Of a stretch of 64,000 nt of DNA, positions 50,302 through 57,208 are shown piece by piece. Both the position numbers and the translations under genes were made by a program. Positions within the stretch are counted from its first letter, which is position 1. The number at the start of each line of letters is the position of its first letter. Below the pieces are notes generated by a model that saw only the letters and a list, made by a program, of their open reading frames with translations, had not been told where the DNA came from and did not search any database. Source of the stretch: Lientehia sp934351765 (lineage in GTDB: Bacteria > Bacillota > Clostridia > Lachnospirales > Lachnospiraceae); assembly GCF_052118925.1 (NCBI RefSeq), contig NZ_JBQKGG010000012.1:1-64000 (forward strand), given 5' to 3'.

Positions 50302-51553
50302 AAATATAATCATTCAGAACCGGCTGAAGCCCGCCCTGCTCCATATCCTGATACATTTTCTCAAAGGAACGGCCGTCGTTGATCTCGAACTGCTCATCAC
50401 CCACATCGGCGTCCTCCTTACCCTCGTATTTCTCCTCATGATCCCCGATCCCGGTGGAAACACCGGCCGAAACCTTTGTGGCACAGATCTTCGTAATGCC
50501 GTTTCGGAACGCTTCACTCTCCCGGCTGGAAACAGTGATCCCGGCAAAGGGCAGGAAAATCCGGTAAGCGCAAAGCACCTGGCACAGCTCCTTTTCACCC
50601 ACATCGCGTGGATTGATCTTGTCGTTGTTGACGATGGGACGAAGTCTCGGACAACTCAAGGAAAGCTCCGCATGGGGATATTTCCGGTTCAGGTAATACA
50701 CATGAAGGGCTGTCGCAAGCGCATCCTTCCGGAAATCATCCAGTCCCAGAAGGGCAGAAAATCCGGCGCCGCGCATGCCGCCCATCAGTGCCCGCTCCTG
50801 GGCATCAAACCGATACGGCCATACCCGCTTATGCCCCATAAGATGAAGCGTTTCATACTTTTCCGTATTGTAGGTCTCCTGGAATACGGTCACATAATCC
50901 ACACCGCATTCATGAAGATACCGGTATTCGTCCACATTGACCGGATAAATCTCGATTCCGATGTTCCGAAAATATTTGCGCGCGATCTTCACCGCCTCGC
51001 CGATGTATTTCACATCGGAATAAGCACGGCTCTCGCCGGTCAGGATCAGGATCTCCTCCATGCCGGTTTTTGCGATCACCTGCATTTCATGCTCCACCTC
51101 TTCCATGGTGAGCTTCTTGCGGCGGATTTTATTATAGCAGTTGAAGCCGCAGTATACGCAGTAATTCTGACAGTAATTGGCAATATAAAGAGGCGTGAAA
51201 ATATAGACCGTATTACCGAAATGATTCTTCGTGATCTTCTCCGCCTTTCTTGCCATCTGCTCCAGATACGGAGCCGCCGCCGGTGACAGAAGGGCCTTGA
51301 AATCCTCGATGGAACAGCTCTCCGCCGAAAGCGCCCGCTCCACATCAAGGGCTGTGTACGCATCATAATCATACGCCTTCATGGCCTCCAGCACCTTATC
51401 CTTAATATCTGACCTGATGACCTGCATTCCATCCATGTACTTCATGTGATCCGTCCGGAAGGTCGGATCCTGCTCCAGACGGTGCTTCCGCTCCAGTGCT
51501 GCCGGCGGCAGTTCATCACTGTCAATAAAATAAACCTGATTCTCCTCGTTCAT
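50294..51553 (-). CDS. thiH: 2-iminoacetate synthase ThiH
   Basis: The protein of about 419 residues is a radical-SAM enzyme with the cluster motif NYCQNYCVYCGFNC (CxxxCxxC). It cleaves tyrosine to make dehydroglycine for the thiazole ring, the anaerobic route. Other family stretches are EEILILTGESRAYSDVKYI and VTVFQETYNTEKY. Two ATGs lie two codons apart; the second (51553) has better distance from AGGAG. Confidence 0.95.
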   Translation of the reverse strand: MNEENQVYFIDSDELPPAALERKHRLEQDPTFRTDHMKYMDGMQVIRSDIKDKVLEAMKAYDYDAYTALDVERALSAESCSIEDFKALLSPAAAPYLEQMARKAEKITKNHFGNTVYIFTPLYIANYCQNYCVYCGFNCYNKIRRKKLTMEEVEHEMQVIAKTGMEEILILTGESRAYSDVKYIGEAVKIARKYFRNIGIEIYPVNVDEYRYLHECGVDYVTVFQETYNTEKYETLHLMGHKRVWPYRFDAQERALMGGMRGAGFSALLGLDDFRKDALATALHVYYLNRKYPHAELSLSCPRLRPIVNNDKINPRDVGEKELCQVLCAYRIFLPFAGITVSSRESEAFRNGITKICATKVSAGVSTGIGDHEEKYEGKEDADVGDEQFEINDGRSFEKMYQDMEQGGLQPVLNDYIYV

Positions 51554-51649
51554 GTTCATTCTCCTGTTTCTGTCTGTACCTTGATTTTTTCATTTGACGG
51601 GAACGATTCCGCGCCCGGTTCGGTTCCGTTTTGCTCCGGATCGTTACTC

Positions 51650-52414
51650 TTAATGTAAAAATCCGGTCAGTGGATCCGATGCGCTTCCGCCTCTTGCCAG
51701 CACCCGGCCCATTCCGGTCAGATAAGCCTTCCGTCCTGCCTCGATCGCAAGTCTGAAGGCAGAAGCCATTTCGGGAACATTTCCCGCTGTGGCGATGGCC
51801 GTGTTTGCCATGATCGCGGCCGCACCCATTTCCATGGCTTCGCAGGCCTGGGACGGCTTGCCGATTCCGGCGTCCACAATGATGGGAAGATCGATCTCAT
51901 CGATCAGTATCTGGATCATCGCCTTAGTTGCCAGTCCCTTGTTGCTTCCGATAGGTGCTGCCAGCGGCATGACCGCAGCCGCACCGGCGCTCTGGAGATC
52001 TCTTGCCACGTTGAGATCGGGATTCATGTACGGCAGAACCACAAAGCCCTCCTTCGCCAGGATTTCCGTTGCCTTCACGGTCTCCTGATTATCCGGGAAC
52101 AGATACTTGGCATCGCGCATGATCTCCACCTTCACGAAATCCCCGCAGCCCATGGCGCGGCTGAGCCGTGCGATCCGGACTGCCTCCTCGGCATTGCGGG
52201 CGCCGGAGGTGTTGGGCAGCAGTGTAACGCCCTTGGGAATATAATCCAGGATATTTTCACTCTCCTGGGTATTGGCACGGCGCAGTGCCAGGGTGATGAT
52301 CTCTGCCCCGCCCTGCTCCACGGCAGCCTTGATCAGATTCATATTGTATTTTCCGGAGCCTAAAATAAACCGGCTGTGAAACTCTTTTCCTCCAAGCATA
52401 AACTTATCTTCCAT
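51650..52414 (-). CDS. thiG: Thiazole synthase ThiG
   Basis: The 254-residue barrel enzyme condenses dehydroglycine, deoxyxylulose phosphate and ThiS thiocarboxylate. It opens FMLGGKEFHSRFILGSGKY; the lysine of the Schiff base is expected in DFVKVEI, and PIIVDAGIGKPSQACEAMEMGA binds phosphate. AAGGAG precedes the ATG. A 96-base gap to thiH contains no clear terminator. Confidence 0.96.
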   Translation of the reverse strand: MEDKFMLGGKEFHSRFILGSGKYNMNLIKAAVEQGGAEIITLALRRANTQESENILDYIPKGVTLLPNTSGARNAEEAVRIARLSRAMGCGDFVKVEIMRDAKYLFPDNQETVKATEILAKEGFVVLPYMNPDLNVARDLQSAGAAAVMPLAAPIGSNKGLATKAMIQILIDEIDLPIIVDAGIGKPSQACEAMEMGAAAIMANTAIATAGNVPEMASAFRLAIEAGRKAYLTGMGRVLARGGSASDPLTGFLH

Positions 52415-52443
52415 GATATCGTCTCCTTTTCTTTATCGTACTT

Positions 52444-53130
52444 TTATGCTTCCATCAGAAGCTGGATCACCTTATTAGCCTGATGGGCCGCACATGCTGC
52501 CACCCGCGGTGCCATAAGCCCTGTTCCGTTTCCCACATCCGTTTTCCGGTCGCCGCATACATACAGCCGCCTCATGACCTGTGCAGTCCGGATCTCGTTG
52601 ACATCACCACAGCCTGCCATGCCATTTCCCGATACGACTGTGGTTTCCGGACACTGGGACAGAAGCTCCCGCACCAGCATAGCCTTCTGATCCGGCTTAT
52701 CAAAAGCTTCACAGACAATGGCATATGTCCCGAACAGCTCCTTCACGTTTTCCGGTGTCACACGGACGCAGACCGACTCATACTCAATATACGGGTTGAT
52801 CTGGTTCAGGATCTCCGGAAGTGCCTCCGCCTTTGGCTTCCCAAGCTGGGGGATCAAGTACATCTGTCGGTTCAGATTTGTCACATCGACTGTATCAAAA
52901 TCCACCAGAAGAAGCTTTCCGATCCCGCTTCTGGCCAGCATGACCGCAATGTTGGAGCCGAGTCCGCCAAGACCGGCTACCGCCACACGGGCGCCCCGCA
53001 GCTTCTCCTGCATATCCCTGGGAAATCTGGCATCAAAGGCCTGATCCAGCTCCTCTCTGGAAATCCTCGCCCGCATAGTCTCGCGGATCGATGCCTGTGG
53101 CTGTGTCCCGTTCTCCTGTAATACTCCCAT
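52444..53130 (-). CDS. thiF: ThiS adenylyltransferase ThiF
   Basis: The 228-residue E1-like enzyme activates the ThiS C terminus. The ATP site is VAGLGGLGSNIAVMLARSGIGKLLLVDFD and VDVTNLNRQMY; CEAFDKPDQKAMLV follows. The four zinc cysteines of some family members are not evident. It starts 3 bases after thiS. Confidence 0.93.
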   Translation of the reverse strand: MGVLQENGTQPQASIRETMRARISREELDQAFDARFPRDMQEKLRGARVAVAGLGGLGSNIAVMLARSGIGKLLLVDFDTVDVTNLNRQMYLIPQLGKPKAEALPEILNQINPYIEYESVCVRVTPENVKELFGTYAIVCEAFDKPDQKAMLVRELLSQCPETTVVSGNGMAGCGDVNEIRTAQVMRRLYVCGDRKTDVGNGTGLMAPRVAACAAHQANKVIQLLMEA

Positions 53131-53133
53131 GCT

Positions 53134-53328
53134 TCAGCCTCCTCCCACAAACCGGAGGACTTCGATTGCATCATCGTCCTGTATCATAACCGCTCCCAGC
53201 TGATCCTGGGGCACGATCTCCAGATTCCGCTCCACCACGACCCGGCTGCTCTCATACCCGGCTTCCTCCAGGTATTCCAGCAGCGTCTTTCCTGCCGTCT
53301 GGACGGTCTCTCCGTTAATCACTGCCAT
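53134..53328 (-). CDS. thiS: Sulfur carrier protein ThiS
   Basis: The 64-residue ubiquitin-like protein ends FVGGG, supplying the Gly-Gly terminus that becomes a thiocarboxylate. TLLEYLEEAGYESSRVVVERN matches the family. AGGAGA precedes the ATG at 53328. It is the first gene of the thiSFGHE operon, about 390 bases after the promoter. Confidence 0.95.
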   Translation of the reverse strand: MAVINGETVQTAGKTLLEYLEEAGYESSRVVVERNLEIVPQDQLGAVMIQDDDAIEVLRFVGGG

Positions 53329-53365
53329 ACGTGTTCTCCTTCCTGCTGTTTTATCTGCTGTTTTA

Positions 53366-53394
53366 GCTTCACAGGAAGGTGCGTCCTGTGAAAC
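53366..53394. repeat. Palindromic repeat, copy 3
   Basis: GCTTCACAGG, nine bases, then TCCTGTGAAAC: the same palindrome as at 8494 and 40830, in the opposite orientation. It abuts the T-run of the second thi-leader terminator and lies 38 bases before thiS. Confidence 0.85.
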
Positions 53395-53396
53395 TG

Positions 53397-53428
53397 AAAA
53401 AACGTCCGCGGATATCCGCAGACGTTTC
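53397..53428 (-). terminator. Second terminator in the thi leader
   Basis: AACGTC.GCGGATATCCGC.GACGTT forms a long stem with two mismatched pairs, followed by TTTTTTC on the minus strand. It lies between the riboswitch terminator and thiS. Confidence 0.8.
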
Positions 53429-53575
53429 CATATACTTCCATATTCCGCCGGGATATACCACAAGATCAGTATGCTCCGGCGCCTTTTTGTGTTGTGAAAA
53501 GTGGTGCCCCCAGTTCACAGAAAACAAGGTACCCTGTATATCCGGAAATTGATCGGAATTTCGAATTTCCATCAT
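53429..53575 (-). other. Spacer between the two thi-leader terminators
   Basis: The stretch contains a GGAAATTCGAATTTCC-type palindrome at about 53553-53570. A 75-codon open frame runs through it, the second terminator and the palindromic repeat; it has no ribosome site and I do not call it a gene. Confidence 0.4.
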
Positions 53576-53608
53576 ACAAAAAGGACTGCATGCCAAAGCG
53601 CATACAGT
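53576..53608 (-). terminator. Riboswitch-controlled terminator of the thi operon
   Basis: GGACTGTATGC and GCATGCAGTCC form an 11-bp stem, followed by TTTTTG. It lies directly after the TPP aptamer and is the likely expression platform. Confidence 0.9.
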
Positions 53609-53623
53609 CCATCAATGACTTGT

Positions 53624-53708
53624 ATTTCCCTACGTTGGCATTATCCAAATCAGGTTTCAGGTCAAGACTCTTTAAGTCTACTCTCAGCCCATCTCTCTGA
53701 GCTCCCCG
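53624..53708 (-). promoter_or_regulatory. TPP riboswitch (THI element)
   Basis: The minus strand carries the conserved parts of the TPP aptamer: GGGCTGAGA near 53690, GACCTGAAACCTGATTTGG, and GGATAATGCCAACGTAGGGA. Binding of thiamine pyrophosphate should favour the terminator that follows. Confidence 0.97.
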
Positions 53709-53720
53709 TTTTCGTGTTTT

Positions 53721-53749
53721 ATTTTAACGCATTTTCAGAAGGATTGCAA
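53721..53749 (-). promoter_or_regulatory. Sigma-A promoter of the thi operon
   Basis: TTGCAA and TAAAAT are separated by 17 bases on the minus strand; the start would lie a few bases before the TPP aptamer. Confidence 0.75.
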
Positions 53750-53752
53750 GCC

Positions 53753-54067
53753 CTATTCCTCACTGTTCGGCTTTAAATAGGTCTCTCCGGGCTTTACAAG
53801 TCCCAGCCTGCTTCTTGCCACATCCTCCACATACTTCTTTGTCTGAATATAAATCTCTTCTTCCTCCAGAGATTCTGATTCCTTCTGGGCTTCTTCGATC
53901 TGCTTCTGAAGCGCCGCCGCCCGGTCCGAATATCCGCTGTCGGTTTTTTTCAGCTTATTCGTTGTCAGGATGAGGCTTCCGCAAAGGAGCGCTGTTACAA
54001 ACAGGATTCCGAAGAGCACAGCCTTGCTCTGCTTTTTATATCGTCTTTTTCTGTTTCTTCCTGCCAT
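53753..54067 (-). CDS. divIC: Septum formation initiator DivIC/FtsB-family protein
   Basis: The 104-residue protein has a basic N-terminal tail, one membrane helix (about residues 17-35, VLFGILFVTALLCGSLIL), a coiled coil (AALQKQIEEAQKESESLEEE) and the C-terminal motif YVEDVARSRLGLVKPGET. It stabilises the divisome with DivIB and FtsL. The start overlaps yabQ by 32 bases. It ends the yabP-yabQ-divIC string, the gene order of Bacillus. Confidence 0.92.
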   Translation of the reverse strand: MAGRNRKRRYKKQSKAVLFGILFVTALLCGSLILTTNKLKKTDSGYSDRAAALQKQIEEAQKESESLEEEEIYIQTKKYVEDVARSRLGLVKPGETYLKPNSEE

Positions 54068-54515
54068 TACGCGTCCTTTCGTTCCCGACCTTTCTGCCCC
54101 GGTCCATGATGTTGTTTCTCTCTGCCTTTATTTTAAGGGTTTTCCCTGCGTTTTTCAAGAGATGAAGCCCCTTTTTTACCGGAAATATCAGGATTCTCAG
54201 AATCCGCCCCAGCAGCCATCTGAAAAACCGGACGAAAAGCGGACTCAGCGTGATATGATACAGCCATGCACCTGCTCCGGCACCGGCCAGAATATACCAC
54301 CGTACCGTTCCGTTATTGCCGGAAAATAAAAGCCAGAACAGGGAACACGCCGTAAAACACCAGTACACCAGATCCTCAAGCGAGCGTACTCCCTGCCTGT
54401 GACGGATCACACCCCGCAGGATCCGAAGCACGTCATACAGGGCCGCCAGACCGATGCCCCAGAGCACCGACCGAAGCAGGAGGCTCCCCTCGTCTCTGAT
54501 CATGCTGCTCACCAC
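54036..54515 (-). CDS. yabQ: Spore cortex biosynthesis protein YabQ
   Basis: The protein of up to 159 residues has three membrane segments (GLAALYDVLRILRGV, LVYWCFTACSLFWLLF, WYILAGAGAGAWLYHITL) and a basic C-terminal tail that is longer than the core family. YabQ lies in the outer forespore membrane and is needed for cortex formation. The first codon is GTG directly after the yabP stop, or the ATG four codons later. Confidence 0.88.
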   Translation of the reverse strand: MVSSMIRDEGSLLLRSVLWGIGLAALYDVLRILRGVIRHRQGVRSLEDLVYWCFTACSLFWLLFSGNNGTVRWYILAGAGAGAWLYHITLSPLFVRFFRWLLGRILRILIFPVKKGLHLLKNAGKTLKIKAERNNIMDRGRKVGNERTRNGRKKQKKTI

Positions 54516-54806
54516 TTACCCGAACAGGCGGGAGAAGAACGACTCTCCCTGCCCTCTCCGCTCCCGGATCTGGGCATAGGAGAAGCTGTCCACCCGGCCG
54601 CCGATATCCACCTCGCCCTGCTCCACCGTCAGCCGGTTCACCTTCAGATCGTCACCCTTCACGGTCAGTGTTCCCTGGCTTGTCTCCAGAACGATCTCTT
54701 TTTCATCAAAGGAGACCACCTCCGTCACGCCGCTGATCATCGCCATAGCGCGCCGGTCCAGCATTACCTTGTGAGGCTTCATGGACTTCTGTTTCTGCTC
54801 TTCCAT
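54516..54806 (-). CDS. yabP: Sporulation protein YabP
   Basis: The 96-residue protein matches YabP: LDRRAMAMISGVTEVVSFDEKEIVLETSQGTLTVKGDDLKVNRL. It is needed for spore cortex assembly in the mother cell. GGGAGCGGTAAG precedes the ATG at 54806. A sigma-E-type promoter lies just upstream. It is followed by yabQ without a gap. Confidence 0.92.
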   Translation of the reverse strand: MEEQKQKSMKPHKVMLDRRAMAMISGVTEVVSFDEKEIVLETSQGTLTVKGDDLKVNRLTVEQGEVDIGGRVDSFSYAQIRERRGQGESFFSRLFG

Positions 54807-54836
54807 CTTACCGCTCCCTTCCGCATATTCCATAGC

Positions 54837-54866
54837 ATTCTATGCGAAAAACACGAAGCCTATGAC
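54837..54866 (-). promoter_or_regulatory. Sigma-E-like promoter of yabP
   Basis: The minus strand reads GTCATAGG, 14 bases, CATAGAAT. This fits the sigma-E consensus (-35 KMATATT, -10 CATACAMT) with one or two changes, about 30 bases before the yabP start. It is the expected sigma factor for this gene. Confidence 0.65.
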
Positions 54867-54941
54867 CGAAGAGCACGTTCTGACTGTCCGCTGCACAATG
54901 CCGGGCAGCTGTCCCGCCCCTGAGCCTGTGATTCCGCCGTT

Positions 54942-55181
54942 TTACAGATAACGAAACATTTCTCCGGCATCCTCTTTCTTTGTGCTTTCCTGTACCTTCA
55001 GCACCTCCGCCTTTACGGAACGGTTTCCGAACTGTACCTCGATCACATCACCGACCTTTACGTTTAAGGACGCCTTGGCCGGTTTGTCATTGACCAGGAC
55101 TCTTCCGCCGTCACATGCCTCATTTGCCACTGTGCGCCGCTTGATGATCCGCGACACCTTTAAAAATTTATCCAGTCTCAT
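54942..55181 (-). CDS. rqcP: Ribosome quality control S4-domain protein RqcP (YabO)
   Basis: The 79-residue protein is a single S4 domain: MRLDKFLKVSRIIKRRTVANEACDGGRVLVND with the usual RNA-binding basic residues. RqcP works with RqcH in adding alanine tails to stalled chains on the 50S subunit. GGGAG precedes the ATG by 8 bases. It lies between HU and yabP, its normal place, but behind the HU terminator. Confidence 0.92.
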   Translation of the reverse strand: MRLDKFLKVSRIIKRRTVANEACDGGRVLVNDKPAKASLNVKVGDVIEVQFGNRSVKAEVLKVQESTKKEDAGEMFRYL

Positions 55182-55201
55182 GTTCTTTCTCCCGTATCAT
55201 A

Positions 55202-55231
55202 AGAAAAACTGCCGCAGACTCTGCGGCAGCT
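55202..55231 (-). terminator. Terminator of the HU gene
   Basis: CTGCCGCAGA and TCTGCGGCAG form a 10-bp stem with a 1-base centre, followed by TTTTTCTT on the minus strand. rqcP starts 21 bases beyond it. Confidence 0.93.
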
Positions 55232-55266
55232 CCATAATCCCATAACTCTCACAATCCATTCAGGAT

Positions 55267-55542
55267 TTATGCGTTTACCAGATCCTTCAGTGCTTTTCCA
55301 GCCTTGAACTTGGGCATTTTGGAAGCAGCAATGGTCATGGTCTCACCGCTTCTGGGGTTTCTTCCCTCTCTTGCTGCTCTCTCGGAAACTTCAAAGGTAC
55401 CGAAGCCTACGAGCTGAACCTTATCTCCTGCCTTTAACGCTTCTGCTACTGTATCAGTCAGAGCCTTTACTGCCTTTTCCGCATCTTTTTTGGATAATTC
55501 AGCCTTCTCAGCAACGGCTGCGATTAACTCAGTCTTGTTCAT
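55267..55542 (-). CDS. hup: DNA-binding protein HU
   Basis: The 91-residue protein opens MNKTELIAAVAEKAELSKKDAEKAV and has the HU signature GFGTFEVSERAAREGRNPRSGE on the beta arms. It bends and packs DNA. TTAGGAGG precedes the ATG at 55542. A near-consensus promoter (TTGACA) and strong terminator indicate high, separate expression. Confidence 0.97.
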   Translation of the reverse strand: MNKTELIAAVAEKAELSKKDAEKAVKALTDTVAEALKAGDKVQLVGFGTFEVSERAAREGRNPRSGETMTIAASKMPKFKAGKALKDLVNA

Positions 55543-55593
55543 AATGTTTATTCCTCCTAAGGTCATGATACATCGTTTGTTCTTGCTCTATTA

Positions 55594-55622
55594 TTTATAA
55601 ACTGCCTGCGCCTGTTTGTCAA
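55594..55622 (-). promoter_or_regulatory. Sigma-A promoter of HU
   Basis: TTGACA and TATAAA are separated by 17 bases on the minus strand, about 50 bases before the HU start codon. Confidence 0.85.
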
Positions 55623-55660
55623 GAAAATTCCCTGTTTCCCGGGATTTTCCGCCGGTTTGC

Positions 55661-56071
55661 TTACAGACGGATCCCGTTTTTCCGTGCTTCCTTTTCCTGG
55701 CGCTTGATCTCATTCCAGAGCTCGAGGCTTTCCTCCGGAGTCTGACATGCCTCATCGCCGAACACATGCGGGTGGCGCCGGATCATTTTTCTGCACAGCA
55801 CACCGATCACGTCCTCCACGGTGAACTCCCCGTTTTCCTCTGCAATCCGGCTGTGGAGCATGACCTGGAGAAGAATATCTCCCAGCTCCTCGCAGAGATT
55901 TTCTGTATCCTGATTGTCGATCGCCGCAATCACCTCATCGCATTCATCCGTCAGACATTTTTTCAGGGATTCATGGGTCTGCTTCCGGTCCCAGGGGCAG
56001 CCATGCTCCGACCGGAGCTTTGCAATGATCTCCCTCAGTTCCGAAAAGGTATACTTGTCCTTTAATTCCAT
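55661..56071 (-). CDS. mazG: MazG-family nucleotide pyrophosphohydrolase
   Basis: The 136-residue protein is a single MazG domain: LRSEHGCPWDRKQTHESLKKCLTDECDEVIAAI then ENLCEELGDILLQVMLHSRIA, which holds the EExxE and ExxD metal ligands. It hydrolyses noncanonical or excess NTPs. It lacks the N-terminal methylase domain of Bacillus YabN. AGGAGG precedes the ATG. It follows spoVT by 39 bases. Confidence 0.92.
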   Translation of the reverse strand: MELKDKYTFSELREIIAKLRSEHGCPWDRKQTHESLKKCLTDECDEVIAAIDNQDTENLCEELGDILLQVMLHSRIAEENGEFTVEDVIGVLCRKMIRRHPHVFGDEACQTPEESLELWNEIKRQEKEARKNGIRL

Positions 56072-56110
56072 CGTCTTATCCTCCTGCCCACAAGCATACC
56101 ACAGCTTTCC

Positions 56111-56659
56111 TTAACTTTCCATCTGTTTTCCAAGAAATCCGGCTGCGATCACTGCCAGCTTCTGCTCCTCCGCACCGATCTTCACTGCCGGATCACGGTT
56201 CAGAAGCACCACCGCCCCGATGGCATCTCCCTCACAGAGGATCACAGCTGCTGCCTGTCCGGTGTATTCACCGTTATCCTCTGCCGTCACAGGGATCATC
56301 GCCCCGCCTGCCCGGTTTATCAGAATATTTTTCCGCGACAGGATCATCTGCTCCAGCGCCTTGCTGATCTCCTTCTGGAGCAGCTCCCGCTTCATGCCGC
56401 CCGCTGCCGCCAGTACCATATCCCGGTCCGTCACACAGACTGCCAGCCCCGTCGCCGCCGCCAGCACCTCCGCATACTGCTTCGCAAAGCTTCCAAGCTC
56501 CGCCATGGGCGAATACTTCTTCAAGATGATCTCACCCTCATGGTCTGTGTAAATTTCCAGCGGCGTTCCCTCACGGAGCCGCAGGGTTCTCCGGATCTCC
56601 TTCGGTATCACGACCCGTCCCAGATCATCGATCCGGCGGACAATCCCCGTTGCCTTCAT
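56111..56659 (-). CDS. spoVT: Stage V sporulation regulator SpoVT
   Basis: The 182-residue protein has an N-terminal AbrB-type DNA-binding domain (ATGIVRRIDDLGRVVIPKEIRRTLRLREGTPLEIY) and a C-terminal GAF domain with the DRDMVLAAAGG stretch. SpoVT tunes sigma-G genes in the forespore. AGGAGG precedes the ATG. A CATACTA element lies about 55 bases upstream, as in forespore promoters. Confidence 0.95.
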   Translation of the reverse strand: MKATGIVRRIDDLGRVVIPKEIRRTLRLREGTPLEIYTDHEGEIILKKYSPMAELGSFAKQYAEVLAAATGLAVCVTDRDMVLAAAGGMKRELLQKEISKALEQMILSRKNILINRAGGAMIPVTAEDNGEYTGQAAAVILCEGDAIGAVVLLNRDPAVKIGAEEQKLAVIAAGFLGKQMES

Positions 56660-56711
56660 AAAAAAATTCCTCCTGCTTCTTACATACTTTCCATAATTTG
56701 TGTTGTATGGG

Positions 56712-56718
56712 TAGTATG
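56712..56718 (-). promoter_or_regulatory. Candidate forespore (sigma-G/F) -10 element of spoVT
   Basis: The minus strand reads CATACTA, the sigma-G -10 consensus. A weak -35-like ACATAA lies 15-16 bases upstream. The -35 is not convincing. Confidence 0.4.
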
Positions 56719-56857
56719 TGAAAAACAGGAAGAATTATGTGTTTAAAATCTCATTCCAAGTCCGTTCTGCATCTGCGCTGCAAAGCAGGAACGATTTCCA
56801 TTTTCATTATGGACATTTAAGCCATACTGTCAAGCTGTTCCGCCGCTCTGCCTTCTT

Positions 56858-57040
56858 TTATTTTTCCCCGGAAAGACCGTGCCATACAGGACGCCCGATT
56901 GCCTGAAGGAATACGCTGGTAGCTTTCTGTACACAGCAGAAAATAATCGTACACATATAAATCCGGAAGGTCATTACCGCAAACTGATTATACAGAGCGC
57001 TCTCACTTCCGAAAATTCCAATGATCTGCATGGGGAACAG
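56858..57040 (-). pseudogene. Fragment of a MATE-family efflux transporter
   Basis: A frame on the minus strand reads LFPMQIIGIFGSESALYNQF, then AVMTFRIYMCTIIF and QKATSVFLQAIGRPV, a typical mid-part of MATE transporters (MepA type). After IGRPV the sequence departs from the family and meets a TAA. There is no start codon region: the other end stops at the right end of the IS element. The 5' part is not found on the other side of the IS, so this is an internal remnant of about 50 residues. Confidence 0.7.
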
Positions 57041-57208
57041 GTGAACCTCACATGACTAAAGTCACGTGCTTCTCAGCCGCTTTAAGCGGCAAGACTCTAT
57101 ATCGGCGGATACGCCTGTGACTTAGAAGCTGTACGGGTTACGCACATATCCCGGCCGTTTTCGGCCAGTTTCCACATCCCAGGTAGTCCGCTGCATATCT
57201 GCCTGTAT

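Noticed and set aside
53369..53596. Small gene (75 codons) between the TPP riboswitch and thiS
   Set aside because: It runs through a terminator and the palindromic repeat, begins in the riboswitch terminator stem and has no ribosome site.
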